Assembly: GCF_900102165.1 (NCBI RefSeq)
Contig: NZ_FNBD01000007.1
Coordinates: forward strand, 62,001-126,000
Length of the DNA stretch: 64,000 nt
Direction of reading: 5' to 3'
From: Cellulophaga baltica
GTDB lineage: Bacteria > Bacteroidota > Bacteroidia > Flavobacteriales > Flavobacteriaceae
In this document: positions 1 through 7,881 of the stretch, in pieces
Position numbering within the stretch: the first letter of the stretch is position 1
How the letters are laid out: each line of letters opens with the position of its first letter
Translations under genes and position numbers: made by a program
Notes under the pieces: model-generated
The model's database searches: none
The model's input: the letters and a program-made list of their open reading frames with translations, nothing else
What the model was told of the DNA's origin: nothing

Positions 1-260
1 AGCAACGGCACTGAAATACCTCCTATTAACCCCAATAGAAATTCTATATGTACAAAAAACTTTAAAGGCATTTCTCTAAAAAATTTTGATAAAAAGGCTC
101 CGATACCCATTGAAAACAGATAAACACCGATAATTATAGAAAATTGTCTTACGCCATCTCCCAAAAAATAAGTTGCTGTTGTACTTACCAAAAGCTCATA
201 TATAATAGAACAAAGCCCTGCTATAAAGACAGCAAACGAAATAAGTATTCTTTTTCTCAT
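1..260 (-). CDS. Membrane-embedded spermidine synthase-like protein, N-terminal part (cut by window edge)
   Basis: Reading leftwards from ATG at 260, an open frame of 86 codons runs off the window edge. The peptide starts MRKRILISFAVFIAGLCSII and continues with a second hydrophobic stretch around GVYLFSMGIGAFLSKF. The AGLxSIIYELL...TYFLGDG pattern is typical of the N-terminal membrane domain that precedes the aminopropyltransferase (SpeE) domain in membrane-bound spermidine synthase-like proteins. The catalytic domain lies outside the window, so activity cannot be judged. It is divergent from a YgiB-like lipoprotein and close to speD and a glutathionylspermidine-synthase-like gene, which fits polyamine chemistry. 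Confidence 0.75.
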   Translation of the reverse strand, partial: MRKRILISFAVFIAGLCSIIYELLVSTTATYFLGDGVRQFSIIIGVYLFSMGIGAFLSKFFREMPLKFFVHIEFLLGLIGGISVPL

Positions 261-270
261 AAAAATTAGT

Positions 271-278
271 TATGTTTG
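271..278 (+). promoter_or_regulatory. Candidate -7 promoter box (TATGTTTG)
   Basis: TATGTTTG matches the Bacteroidota -7 consensus TAnnTTTG and lies about 34 bases before the lipoprotein start at 312, in the 51-base gap between divergent genes. No convincing -33 TTG element was found, so this is a motif match only. Confidence 0.4.
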
Positions 279-311
279 AATATCGTTACATAATAGAAAA
301 CAATTTCAAAG

Positions 312-878
312 ATGAATAAAAAAATGATGACTGGATTAGCATTTTTAAGAAAAATGATGCTAGCCGCTGTTTTAAGTAGTTCGATATTGGTAATTAGCTG
401 TGGAGACAGCGACGGAAGTCCTAAATTAAAGGATTCTGAAGAAAAAACCATCTACGAAACTACGAAAGGCACAGTCACAGAAGTTGAAGAAATTGAACCA
501 GGTGATGATTATAAGATTATTGACGAACGAATTATTGACAAAAAAGAAAATTCTATAGCCATTGTTCACGGATTAAACGGACAGATAGACACCTTGTCTT
601 TGGCTAAAATAGACAATGGTTCTGAAGAAAATGGATACCGTAATAGATCTGGCTTGCGCTCTATATTATATTATTCTTTAGCGTCTTCTTTTTTCAATAG
701 AAACTTATCTAATGTATCTCCAAATTCTGGCTACTATAAAGATGCCAGTGCCTATAATAAATCTACAGGATTAAAGAATGATTTAACTAATTCTGCAACC
801 TCAAGAAAAGTTAGAGTACCAGGAACATCATCAAAAGGATACGGAAGTGGAAAATCGTTTAGATCGTTTGGAGGATAG
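312..878 (+). CDS. YgiB-like lipoprotein of the polyamine-ligase cluster
   Basis: 188 residues with a lipoprotein signal: hydrophobic stretch then ILVISCGDSDG, so Cys30 would be lipidated. The mature part is acidic at first and then rich in Ser, Asn, Tyr and Gly, ending KSFRSFGG. In E. coli the lipoprotein YgiB precedes the ATP-grasp protein YgiC. The same order here, a glycine-rich tail and a 32-base overlap with the next gene suggest an equivalent role, but sequence similarity to YgiB is loose. Several in-frame ATG codons (residues 1, 5, 6, 15) make the exact start uncertain. An acceptor or carrier role for the ligase is a guess from context. Confidence 0.6.
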   Translation: MNKKMMTGLAFLRKMMLAAVLSSSILVISCGDSDGSPKLKDSEEKTIYETTKGTVTEVEEIEPGDDYKIIDERIIDKKENSIAIVHGLNGQIDTLSLAKIDNGSEENGYRNRSGLRSILYYSLASSFFNRNLSNVSPNSGYYKDASAYNKSTGLKNDLTNSATSRKVRVPGTSSKGYGSGKSFRSFGG

Positions 879-2019
879 TCGTTTTAAAGAAATAAAACGA
901 CTTAAAAAAAAAGATGTATCACACCATTTGCTGTGGTATTTAAAGCAAGATTATTTTTCTGAAGAATTATTAGGGCTCCATAATTTTGAAATAGAGAATT
1001 TCAAAAAACTTAGTGCTGGTGCGTATGCTTTATATGAAAAAGCAACGGAAAAGATCCTACGAGAGAATCAGCTGGGACTTTTAGACATTCCTGATTTTTT
1101 TCATGATTGCATCAATCACAGTTGGAAAAACAGAACAAAACATCCTTTTCTATACGGTAGATTTGATATCAACGGGGGTATTAAACAGCGAGATTCTAGT
1201 GTTATAGAATTTAACGCAGATACCTGTAGTACCTTACCTGAAACTATACATTGGCAATCGTTACAAAATAAAGAATTGAAAGGCAATAATACAATGCAAT
1301 TCAATAATTTAGCTGCAGATATTGCACAAACTTTGAGACATTTAAAAACTACAATAGACCATCCTAATCCTTTTATTTTAGGTTCTTCTTTTGGATACGA
1401 AGAAGATGTTCTTAATGTAAATTCTATTTTAGACATTGCACATGAAGAAGGATATAAAACATTCTACACCAATTTAGAAGAGGTAACTTTTTCTCAAGAA
1501 AATGGCATACTTTATGAAATTAATGGCGAATATCAAATTGTAGATGTTTGGTTTAAAATGATTCCTTGGGATTGGATGTTCAATGAAGAACCACAATTAG
1601 CAAAAGACCTTTCGGGTATTATCCAAAAAGATTTATGTACTGTTTTGAATCCGCCTTATACCGCCATTTGGCAGAATAAGAAGTTCATGGCCTATATTAC
1701 GGAGCATTTTCCAAATCATTATATCGCCCAAACACTTACGAAAACACCCTACTATAATGACTATGTTACAAAACCTGTTTATGGAAGATTAGGTGAGAAT
1801 ATAGAGATAAAAGGAACTCTAAACACGCAGTCTAAAGGCGATTATGAAAATCAAGATGTCGTGTATCAAAAATATTATCCTTTAGAAAGAGATTTAGAAA
1901 ACTATTATTACCAAGCAGGCGTGTTTTTTACAAACCAACCTTCTGCCTTAAATTTACGTTCAGAAGAAAACGCTATAATTTCTGATGATTGTGAATTTAT
2001 GTCGCACTACATTATTTAG
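847..2019 (+). CDS. Glutathionylspermidine synthase-like ATP-grasp amide ligase (YgiC/YjfC type)
   Basis: 390 residues, the usual length for stand-alone GSP_synth domain proteins. Recognisable blocks are EFNADTCSTLPET near residue 121, a SNK-like NPPYTAIWQNKKFMAYI block, KPVYGRLGENIEI near 309 (ATP-grasp KPxxGRxGxNI) and a C-terminal YQKYYPLER block. Family members join a carboxylate to an amine, classically glutathione to spermidine, but YgiC-type proteins lack the amidase domain and their substrates are unproven. Neighbouring SpeD and SpeE-like genes point to a polyamine substrate. The called start is GTG at 847, inside the preceding lipoprotein gene; a later start such as TTG at 868 is possible. 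Its 3' end overlaps convergent speD by 8 bases. Confidence 0.85.
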   Translation: MENRLDRLEDSRFKEIKRLKKKDVSHHLLWYLKQDYFSEELLGLHNFEIENFKKLSAGAYALYEKATEKILRENQLGLLDIPDFFHDCINHSWKNRTKHPFLYGRFDINGGIKQRDSSVIEFNADTCSTLPETIHWQSLQNKELKGNNTMQFNNLAADIAQTLRHLKTTIDHPNPFILGSSFGYEEDVLNVNSILDIAHEEGYKTFYTNLEEVTFSQENGILYEINGEYQIVDVWFKMIPWDWMFNEEPQLAKDLSGIIQKDLCTVLNPPYTAIWQNKKFMAYITEHFPNHYIAQTLTKTPYYNDYVTKPVYGRLGENIEIKGTLNTQSKGDYENQDVVYQKYYPLERDLENYYYQAGVFFTNQPSALNLRSEENAIISDDCEFMSHYII

Positions 2020-2386
2020 CTGGAAGATTAACCTTCTGAGCTAGTTTTAGTTCTCCCCTATTTAATTCGTTTAATGTGATCTGATCTGATTCAAAAAGTT
2101 CTTTTAGCAAACTTGTGACTACAGCTGTATCAAAAGCTTTACAAGAGAAGACATCTACGGCAGCATAGTTATGTTCTGGCCACGTATGTATACTTATATG
2201 GCTTTCTGCTAATAAGATGAAGCCCGTAACCCCTACAGGTTCAAATTGTTTAAAAGCTTCGTTAAGCTCTTCTAAATCTAATGTAGCGGTTATTTTATGA
2301 AGAGATTTTTTAATATAAGGAACAAAAGAAAGTTTTTCTGTGTTGCAATTATATACATCCCAAGTAGCGTGAATCCCTATGAACAA
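2012..2386 (-). CDS. speD: S-adenosylmethionine decarboxylase proenzyme
   Basis: 124 residues, the size of the prokaryotic class 1B enzyme, which self-cleaves and makes decarboxylated AdoMet as aminopropyl donor for spermidine. The cleavage region is LLAESHISIHTWPEHNYAAV: cleavage is expected between Glu61 and Ser62, Ser62 becoming the pyruvoyl group, with His67 and Cys82 as the processing and catalytic partners. The start codon must be non-ATG: TTG at 2386 (or ATT one codon upstream), because an in-frame TAA lies two codons upstream and no ATG follows before the conserved GIHATWD segment. It sits between the ATP-grasp ligase gene (convergent, 8-base overlap) and a lipoprotein gene on the same strand. 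Confidence 0.93.
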   Translation of the reverse strand: MFIGIHATWDVYNCNTEKLSFVPYIKKSLHKITATLDLEELNEAFKQFEPVGVTGFILLAESHISIHTWPEHNYAAVDVFSCKAFDTAVVTSLLKELFESDQITLNELNRGELKLAQKVNLPAK

Positions 2387-2408
2387 AATTTAAAGGTTTA
2401 AAATTAAA

Positions 2409-2948
2409 TTATTCAGAATCGCGTGCGTTATTGATTTCTGCTATAAATTCTTGTGGTGAAAATAATTTTTGTAATACTTCATAACTATCTCCTTCTTCCA
2501 TCTCAATCATTTCTGGCAAAGCCTCTCTTGGTCCATAATCCCAAGTTACAGGATTTATTAAGCCAGTAATTAAAGCATAGTTACCTTCAAGCTCCAGACC
2601 CAAAAACTCTACGGTTTTTTGCGCATTGGTTAATTCATACATGCTATACGTGCTATTATCTCCATAATATTCTCCAGACATTAAGTACTCCGTTAAAGTT
2701 GGATTCACCATGTAAACATCGGCCGTAAAATTAAAATTTACAATACTATCATTTTGCAAAGTAATCGTATGTTGGCCTTTTCCCATTTCTACCCAAACTA
2801 CTTGTTCAGCAGGAATTTCTACTTCCAAAGAATCTACTTTTAAAAGTACTGGACTTGAAGTTGGATTGTCTATCGCTAAATCTACACTATTACTGCTACA
2901 AGAAACAAGCACTATGGCTACACTTAGAATAGTAAAAATAATTTTCAT
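2409..2948 (-). CDS. Lipoprotein of unknown function
   Basis: The chosen ATG gives MKIIFTILSVAIVLVSCSSN, a good lipoprotein signal with the lipidated Cys at position 17; a TTG seven codons upstream is less likely. The mature 160-residue part is acidic, with a beta-rich look (short alternating hydrophobic segments such as VLLKVDSLEVEIPAEQVVW). No family was recognised. It is 22 bases upstream of speD on the same strand and could be co-transcribed with it, so a link to the polyamine cluster is possible but unproven. Confidence 0.7.
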   Translation of the reverse strand: MKIIFTILSVAIVLVSCSSNSVDLAIDNPTSSPVLLKVDSLEVEIPAEQVVWVEMGKGQHTITLQNDSIVNFNFTADVYMVNPTLTEYLMSGEYYGDNSTYSMYELTNAQKTVEFLGLELEGNYALITGLINPVTWDYGPREALPEMIEMEEGDSYEVLQKLFSPQEFIAEINNARDSE

Positions 2949-3047
2949 AATTGGCGGGTATTGGTTCAAGGAAAAATTAACAAAATATACTGATATTGCT
3001 AATATACTTAATTGTATATAAAATATTCACTAAAAGTCAATTTTATA

Positions 3048-4376
3048 TCATTTTTTCTCCACTCTAAACAGTAAAACAATACCTGCTAAGAAAAATACGA
3101 ACAAGAATAGTATAGCATATCGCATGCTACTCACCTGATCTACAACAGCAAAAATAACCATTCCGATAACGATACCTATTTTTTCTGCAACATCGTAAAA
3201 ACTAAAATACGAGGTTGTATCCTCTGTATCTGGCAAAAACTTAGAATATGTAGAACGGCCAAGAGACTGCACACCTCCCATGACTAGACCTACCAAACCT
3301 GCCGCAATATAAAACTGCATAGGTGTCATCATAAAAAAGGCATAAAAACACAAACACAACCATATAAGGTTAACCGCAATTAAAGTGTTGATATTTCCAA
3401 ATTTCGCAGATGCCTTAGACGTTACAAAAGCCCCCAGCACCGCGACTAATTGGATGACCAAAATACTTATAATAAGTCCTGTTGTTTTTTCTGAATCTGT
3501 AGCCCAACTTATTTCCTTTTCTCCAAAATAAACAGCCATTAACATAATGGTTTGCACTGCCATACTAAACACGAAAAATGCACCCAAATAGCGTTTTAAC
3601 CTTCTATTCAACTTTAAATTCTCCCAAACCTGCTTCAATTCTTTTAGACCGTTGAAGACAACCGACTTCGTGATTTTATGTCCTGTAGACACTCCTTTAG
3701 GTAAGACATAGAAGGTATACTGACTAAATAACGCCCACCAAATACCCACTGTAATAAAGGAGATTTTCATAGCCTCAAACTTAGCAAGGTTTAAAGATTC
3801 TTCTGTATCTCCTACCTCAAAACCAAACAGTTCAGGCATCATGACCATGGCTAAGTTTAGAATAAGCAATAAGACACTACCAATGTATCCCAAAGAAAAC
3901 CCTTTAGCACTAATACTATCTTGCTGGTGTTCAAATGCGATGTCTGGCAGGTATGAGTTATAAAACACCAAACTCCCCCAATACCCAATTAGCCCCATAA
4001 AATAGAAAAACATACTTAAGTGAATATAATCCAAGCTAAACCAATACAACCCCATGCAACCAATGCTTCCTACATAGCAGAAAAACTTCATGAACATTTT
4101 CTTATTTCCTACATAATCTGCTACTCCCGATAATATTGGCGACAATATTGCTACCGTTAGAAAAGTAAAAGCCGTGACTATTGAAATTAGCACAGTTGGC
4201 TTCATTTCATATCCAAATGCGGTAACCAATTGATCTGAAGACGCAAAAAGCGCTGAATAAAAAATAGGAAAGATAGAAGAGGCAATTGTTAAGGTATAAA
4301 CAGAGTTTGCCCAATCATAAAAAGCCCAGGCGTTTAATAATTTCTTACTCCCTTTTTCTGCTTGAATTTTTGCCAT
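3048..4376 (-). CDS. UMF1 (Atg22-like) family MFS transporter
   Basis: 442 residues with about twelve hydrophobic segments. The N-terminal NAWAFYDWANSVY (residues 15-27) is the signature of the UMF1/Atg22 branch of the major facilitator superfamily, and LGRSTYSKFLPDTEDTTSYF in the second half fits the same family. The substrate of bacterial members is generally unknown; amino acid or small-solute export is only a possibility. A terminator between this gene and the M48 protease gene upstream suggests that it has its own promoter. Confidence 0.88.
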   Translation of the reverse strand: MAKIQAEKGSKKLLNAWAFYDWANSVYTLTIASSIFPIFYSALFASSDQLVTAFGYEMKPTVLISIVTAFTFLTVAILSPILSGVADYVGNKKMFMKFFCYVGSIGCMGLYWFSLDYIHLSMFFYFMGLIGYWGSLVFYNSYLPDIAFEHQQDSISAKGFSLGYIGSVLLLILNLAMVMMPELFGFEVGDTEESLNLAKFEAMKISFITVGIWWALFSQYTFYVLPKGVSTGHKITKSVVFNGLKELKQVWENLKLNRRLKRYLGAFFVFSMAVQTIMLMAVYFGEKEISWATDSEKTTGLIISILVIQLVAVLGAFVTSKASAKFGNINTLIAVNLIWLCLCFYAFFMMTPMQFYIAAGLVGLVMGGVQSLGRSTYSKFLPDTEDTTSYFSFYDVAEKIGIVIGMVIFAVVDQVSSMRYAILFLFVFFLAGIVLLFRVEKK

Positions 4377-4400
4377 GTTTGTGGTTGTTGGTTGATTTTT

Positions 4401-4437
4401 TTAAATAAAAAAAGCTGTCCTTTTAAAAGAACAGCTT
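4401..4437 (-). terminator. Rho-independent terminator after the M48 protease gene
   Basis: On the minus strand AAGCTGTTC and GGACAGCTT pair (one G-U) around an 8-base loop, followed by a run of seven T. It lies 34 bases after the stop of the M48 gene and before the UMF1 transporter gene. Confidence 0.8.
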
Positions 4438-4470
4438 AATATATTACTTAATAATTAAATTTCACTACTA

Positions 4471-5280
4471 TTATTTAAAACTAGTAACACCAAATTTAGC
4501 CGCTTCGGCTTTTGCTTCTGGCGCCCAAACGGTTAGATTATTAATTCGCGTGTCATTAGAAGGGTGTGTACTCATAAATTCTGGTGTAGATGATGCACCA
4601 CTATTTGCTTTCATTCTTTTCCAAAGCTCCGCAGCTTCATCTGGGTTGTAGCCCGCAATTGCCATGATCTGCAAGCCTATTTTGTCTGCTTCTGTTTCGT
4701 GGCTTCTGCTAAAAGGTAACATTCCTAATACATTTGATCCTACCCCATAGTATTGGTTAAACAAACCTAAAGCTTTCTCATCCTTTAGGGCCACATTACC
4801 CACTACAGCACCAATTTGCTGACCGTAACTGGCGGTCATACGTTGCGCTCCATGATCTGCCAATGCGTGAGCAACTTCGTGCCCCATAACAACCGCTACT
4901 CCTGTTTCTCCTTGACAAATAGGCAATATTCCTGTATAAAAAACGATTTTCCCTCCAGGCATACACCATGCATTTACGGTCTCATCTTGCACTAAGTTAT
5001 ACTCCCATTTATAATCATTTAAATATCCTGGATAACCGTTTGCAGTTAACCAACGTTCTGCAGCGGATGCAATTCTTTGACCTACCGTTGTAATCATTCT
5101 TGAATCTGCCGTATTCTCAACCGTTTTATTTTCGGTTAAAAATTGATCATACTGCGCAAAGGCTGTTGGAAAAATTTGACTGTTCGGAAATGCGTTAAGC
5201 ATTTTCTTTCCCGTAAACGGATTTGTTTTACAAGCAGATACGCCTATAAATATGGCAAGAATTAAAATAATTTTTTTCAT
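4471..5280 (-). CDS. M48 family metalloprotease, lipoprotein
   Basis: 269 residues. The signal ends with VSACKTNPF, so Cys17 is probably lipidated and the enzyme is anchored in an envelope membrane. The zinc motif HEVAH is at residues 134-138, and SRSHETEADKIG around 191-202 supplies the third ligand. This layout matches periplasmic M48 peptidases of the BepA/LoiP type that degrade or help fold outer-membrane proteins, but without their TPR domain. A hairpin terminator follows. The specific substrate cannot be told from sequence. Confidence 0.9.
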   Translation of the reverse strand: MKKIILILAIFIGVSACKTNPFTGKKMLNAFPNSQIFPTAFAQYDQFLTENKTVENTADSRMITTVGQRIASAAERWLTANGYPGYLNDYKWEYNLVQDETVNAWCMPGGKIVFYTGILPICQGETGVAVVMGHEVAHALADHGAQRMTASYGQQIGAVVGNVALKDEKALGLFNQYYGVGSNVLGMLPFSRSHETEADKIGLQIMAIAGYNPDEAAELWKRMKANSGASSTPEFMSTHPSNDTRINNLTVWAPEAKAEAAKFGVTSFK

Positions 5281-5380
5281 AATAATATTTTTAATCGCTT
5301 AAAGAATACAACCTTAATAGGTTACACATAAAGCATATTCTTTAATATAGTTAATGTTTAGTGGTTAAAATTACAAAAAA

Positions 5381-7780
5381 TTAGCTCCCTAATAATTGTA
5401 ATGTTGTAAATTCTTTATTCACTTCAATACAATTGTTTTCTAGAAGTTTCACATCATCTAGACTTACCTTTTCACTATCAATTAAAACAGATTCTATTGT
5501 AAAGGGCAATCCATGTAATTGCATTTTTATAGTTTCATAAGATGTAGTATATGTACCATCTTTAAATTGTTGAATAATAAGTTCATTCTCTTTACCATTT
5601 AATTTAAAGTTGCGGAGACTGTACCTTCCTTTTTTATAGTCAAAACCATCTTGCGCATCTTCATAAACCGTAGAGTTTTCTACCCCCAGCTTGAAGTACA
5701 CGTCTATCAGTAATTCTAAAACTTTAAGTTCTCCTACATACTGCTGTACTGGGTACTTAGGAATCATAGCGCCTTCTTTTATAAACATTGGTATCTTGTC
5801 AATATCTGCTACAACCCACTTCTCCATACCACCAACAATTACTTCTCCGGTCCAGTAATTATACCAGTTTCCTCTAGGCACATACATTCTTCTACCTTTA
5901 GAGTTAGGTTCTTGAATAGGGCACACTAAAATTTGCTGTCCGAAGATAAATTCATCGGTTCTAAAGTGCGTTTGAGGATCTTCTTGATCATATAAAACCA
6001 AGGCCCGAAGCATAGGCAATCCTTCTTTAGAATATTTATAAAACATGGTGTATAAATACGGTAATAACTGATACCTTAATTCAATGTATTTCCGAACAAT
6101 ATCTGTAATTTCTTCCCCGAAAGACCAAGGCTCTTGATCTCCATGGTCCCCACTAGAGTGCACTCTACAGAAAGGGTGAAAAATTCCTAACTGTACCCAT
6201 CTCGCAAACAATTCACCATCTGGCTGCTCTGCAAATCCACCTATATCAGAACCTACAAAAGAATAGCCGCTGATGCACATGCGCTGCATTTGCACGTTTG
6301 CCAACCACAAATGTTCCCAGGTAGCTACATTGTCCCCTGTCCAAGTACAGGCATAGCGTTGTGTACCGGCATAGGCCGCTCTTGTAATCACAAAAGGACG
6401 CTTTGGATACACATGCTTTTTGACTCCGTTATAGGTAGCCCTCACCATTTGCATACCATAGACATTATGTGCTTTTCTATGCGTACTTGGGTGCCCATCA
6501 TAATCATGACGTGTATCTAATGGGGCTGTTTTAGAAGGTACTTCCATTACCGCAGGCTCATTCATATCATTCCAAACCGCATGCACTCCGATATCTGCCA
6601 TAAACTCTTTATAGAGTTCGGCCCACCATTTTCTTACTTTAGGATTGGTAAAATCTGGAAAATTACATTCCCCTGGCCACACTTTACCATGCATATAAGG
6701 CCCATCTCCCCTTTTACAGAAATAGTCATGCTCCATGGCTTCCTGATAGATCCAATAATCTCTATCAATCTTGATTCCAGGATCAATCATGACTACGGTT
6801 TTAAAACCATCTTCTGCCAATTCGGCAATCATTCTTTTTGGATCAGGAAACAATTTTTTATCCCATGTAAAACATCTAAACCCATCCATGTAATCAATAT
6901 CAAGGTATAGACCATCACAGGGAATTTTCAGATCTCTGAAGTTTTTTGCTATTTCTTTAACCCTACTTTCTGGGAAATAACTCCATTTAGACTGCTGAAA
7001 ACCTAAAGCCCATAGGGGCGGTAATTCTGGAGTTCCTGTTAAATCTGTATACAAGCGCACTACTTTCTCCATTTCTGGCCCATAGATGAAATAATAATTC
7101 ATCTCACCACCATCTGCCCAAAAGCTTGTTACATGTTTCTTCTCTTGTGCAAAATCAAAATGCGTTTTAAATGTATTATCAAAGAAAATACCGTAGGCTT
7201 TATTATCTGTTAGCCCTACATAGAAAGGAATGGCTTTATATAAAGGATCTTGATCCTTACCATACGCATATTGATCTGTGACCCAATTTTCTACACGCTT
7301 GCCTTTTAAGTTAGAATGTGTGGCTTTATCTCCCATACCATAGAAGCTTTCTCCAGTACGGGTAATTTTACTCATTTTAATAATATTGCCACCGTATTCG
7401 TAATTCTCTTCCCAATGAAACCCTAATTCATCTTCACAAATAATGTTGCCCTCAGGATCAGAAATTTGAGTACGTAGTGTTTTTTTATCTACAAGAATTC
7501 TCATTCTTACTGTAGCAATAATATATTCTGTAGGAGTTTCATGAACATTAAGTTCATTATACCCTCTTAGTGCGTTTTTGTTTAAAGCATAAGAAAAATC
7601 TGGTTCAAAATTATGATCGGTTGCATATCTGAAACGGACCATACTATTTCTTAATACTGTAATTTGAAGTATTACTCCATTTGCCGTAGTGAAATATAGT
7701 TTATCCGTATCCTGTTTGAAATCTACAATTTCATTTGGATACAAATTACCTTTATATTCAAGCTCTGTATTCGTAATCAT
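5381..7780 (-). CDS. Glycoside hydrolase family 31 (alpha-glucosidase)
   Basis: 799 residues without a visible signal peptide, so probably cytoplasmic. The order is an N-terminal beta-sandwich, a catalytic barrel beginning near GLYLDIDYMDGFRCF, and C-terminal beta domains. The nucleophile is Asp405 in WNDMNEP and the likely acid/base is Asp483 in TWTGDN. GH31 enzymes release glucose or other alpha-linked sugars from oligosaccharides. It follows glgB on the same strand with a 101-base gap, so it probably trims or recycles alpha-glucans; other GH31 activities cannot be excluded. Confidence 0.93.
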   Translation of the reverse strand: MITNTELEYKGNLYPNEIVDFKQDTDKLYFTTANGVILQITVLRNSMVRFRYATDHNFEPDFSYALNKNALRGYNELNVHETPTEYIIATVRMRILVDKKTLRTQISDPEGNIICEDELGFHWEENYEYGGNIIKMSKITRTGESFYGMGDKATHSNLKGKRVENWVTDQYAYGKDQDPLYKAIPFYVGLTDNKAYGIFFDNTFKTHFDFAQEKKHVTSFWADGGEMNYYFIYGPEMEKVVRLYTDLTGTPELPPLWALGFQQSKWSYFPESRVKEIAKNFRDLKIPCDGLYLDIDYMDGFRCFTWDKKLFPDPKRMIAELAEDGFKTVVMIDPGIKIDRDYWIYQEAMEHDYFCKRGDGPYMHGKVWPGECNFPDFTNPKVRKWWAELYKEFMADIGVHAVWNDMNEPAVMEVPSKTAPLDTRHDYDGHPSTHRKAHNVYGMQMVRATYNGVKKHVYPKRPFVITRAAYAGTQRYACTWTGDNVATWEHLWLANVQMQRMCISGYSFVGSDIGGFAEQPDGELFARWVQLGIFHPFCRVHSSGDHGDQEPWSFGEEITDIVRKYIELRYQLLPYLYTMFYKYSKEGLPMLRALVLYDQEDPQTHFRTDEFIFGQQILVCPIQEPNSKGRRMYVPRGNWYNYWTGEVIVGGMEKWVVADIDKIPMFIKEGAMIPKYPVQQYVGELKVLELLIDVYFKLGVENSTVYEDAQDGFDYKKGRYSLRNFKLNGKENELIIQQFKDGTYTTSYETIKMQLHGLPFTIESVLIDSEKVSLDDVKLLENNCIEVNKEFTTLQLLGS

Positions 7781-7881
7781 AGCGAATCAAATTATTTAAC
7801 TAACAAAAAAAAGATATTATGCGCGAATAATAAAACTATATTTTACGCATTTATAAACTATTACGTTATAGTTACATTTTA

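Noticed and set aside
266-451. Leftward open frame opposite the YgiB-like lipoprotein
   Set aside because: Antisense to the clear lipoprotein gene; no family features and no conserved start.
6290-6910. Open frames opposite the GH31 gene
   Set aside because: Complementary shadows of a well-conserved gene; composition is Cys/His/Ile-rich and unlike real proteins.
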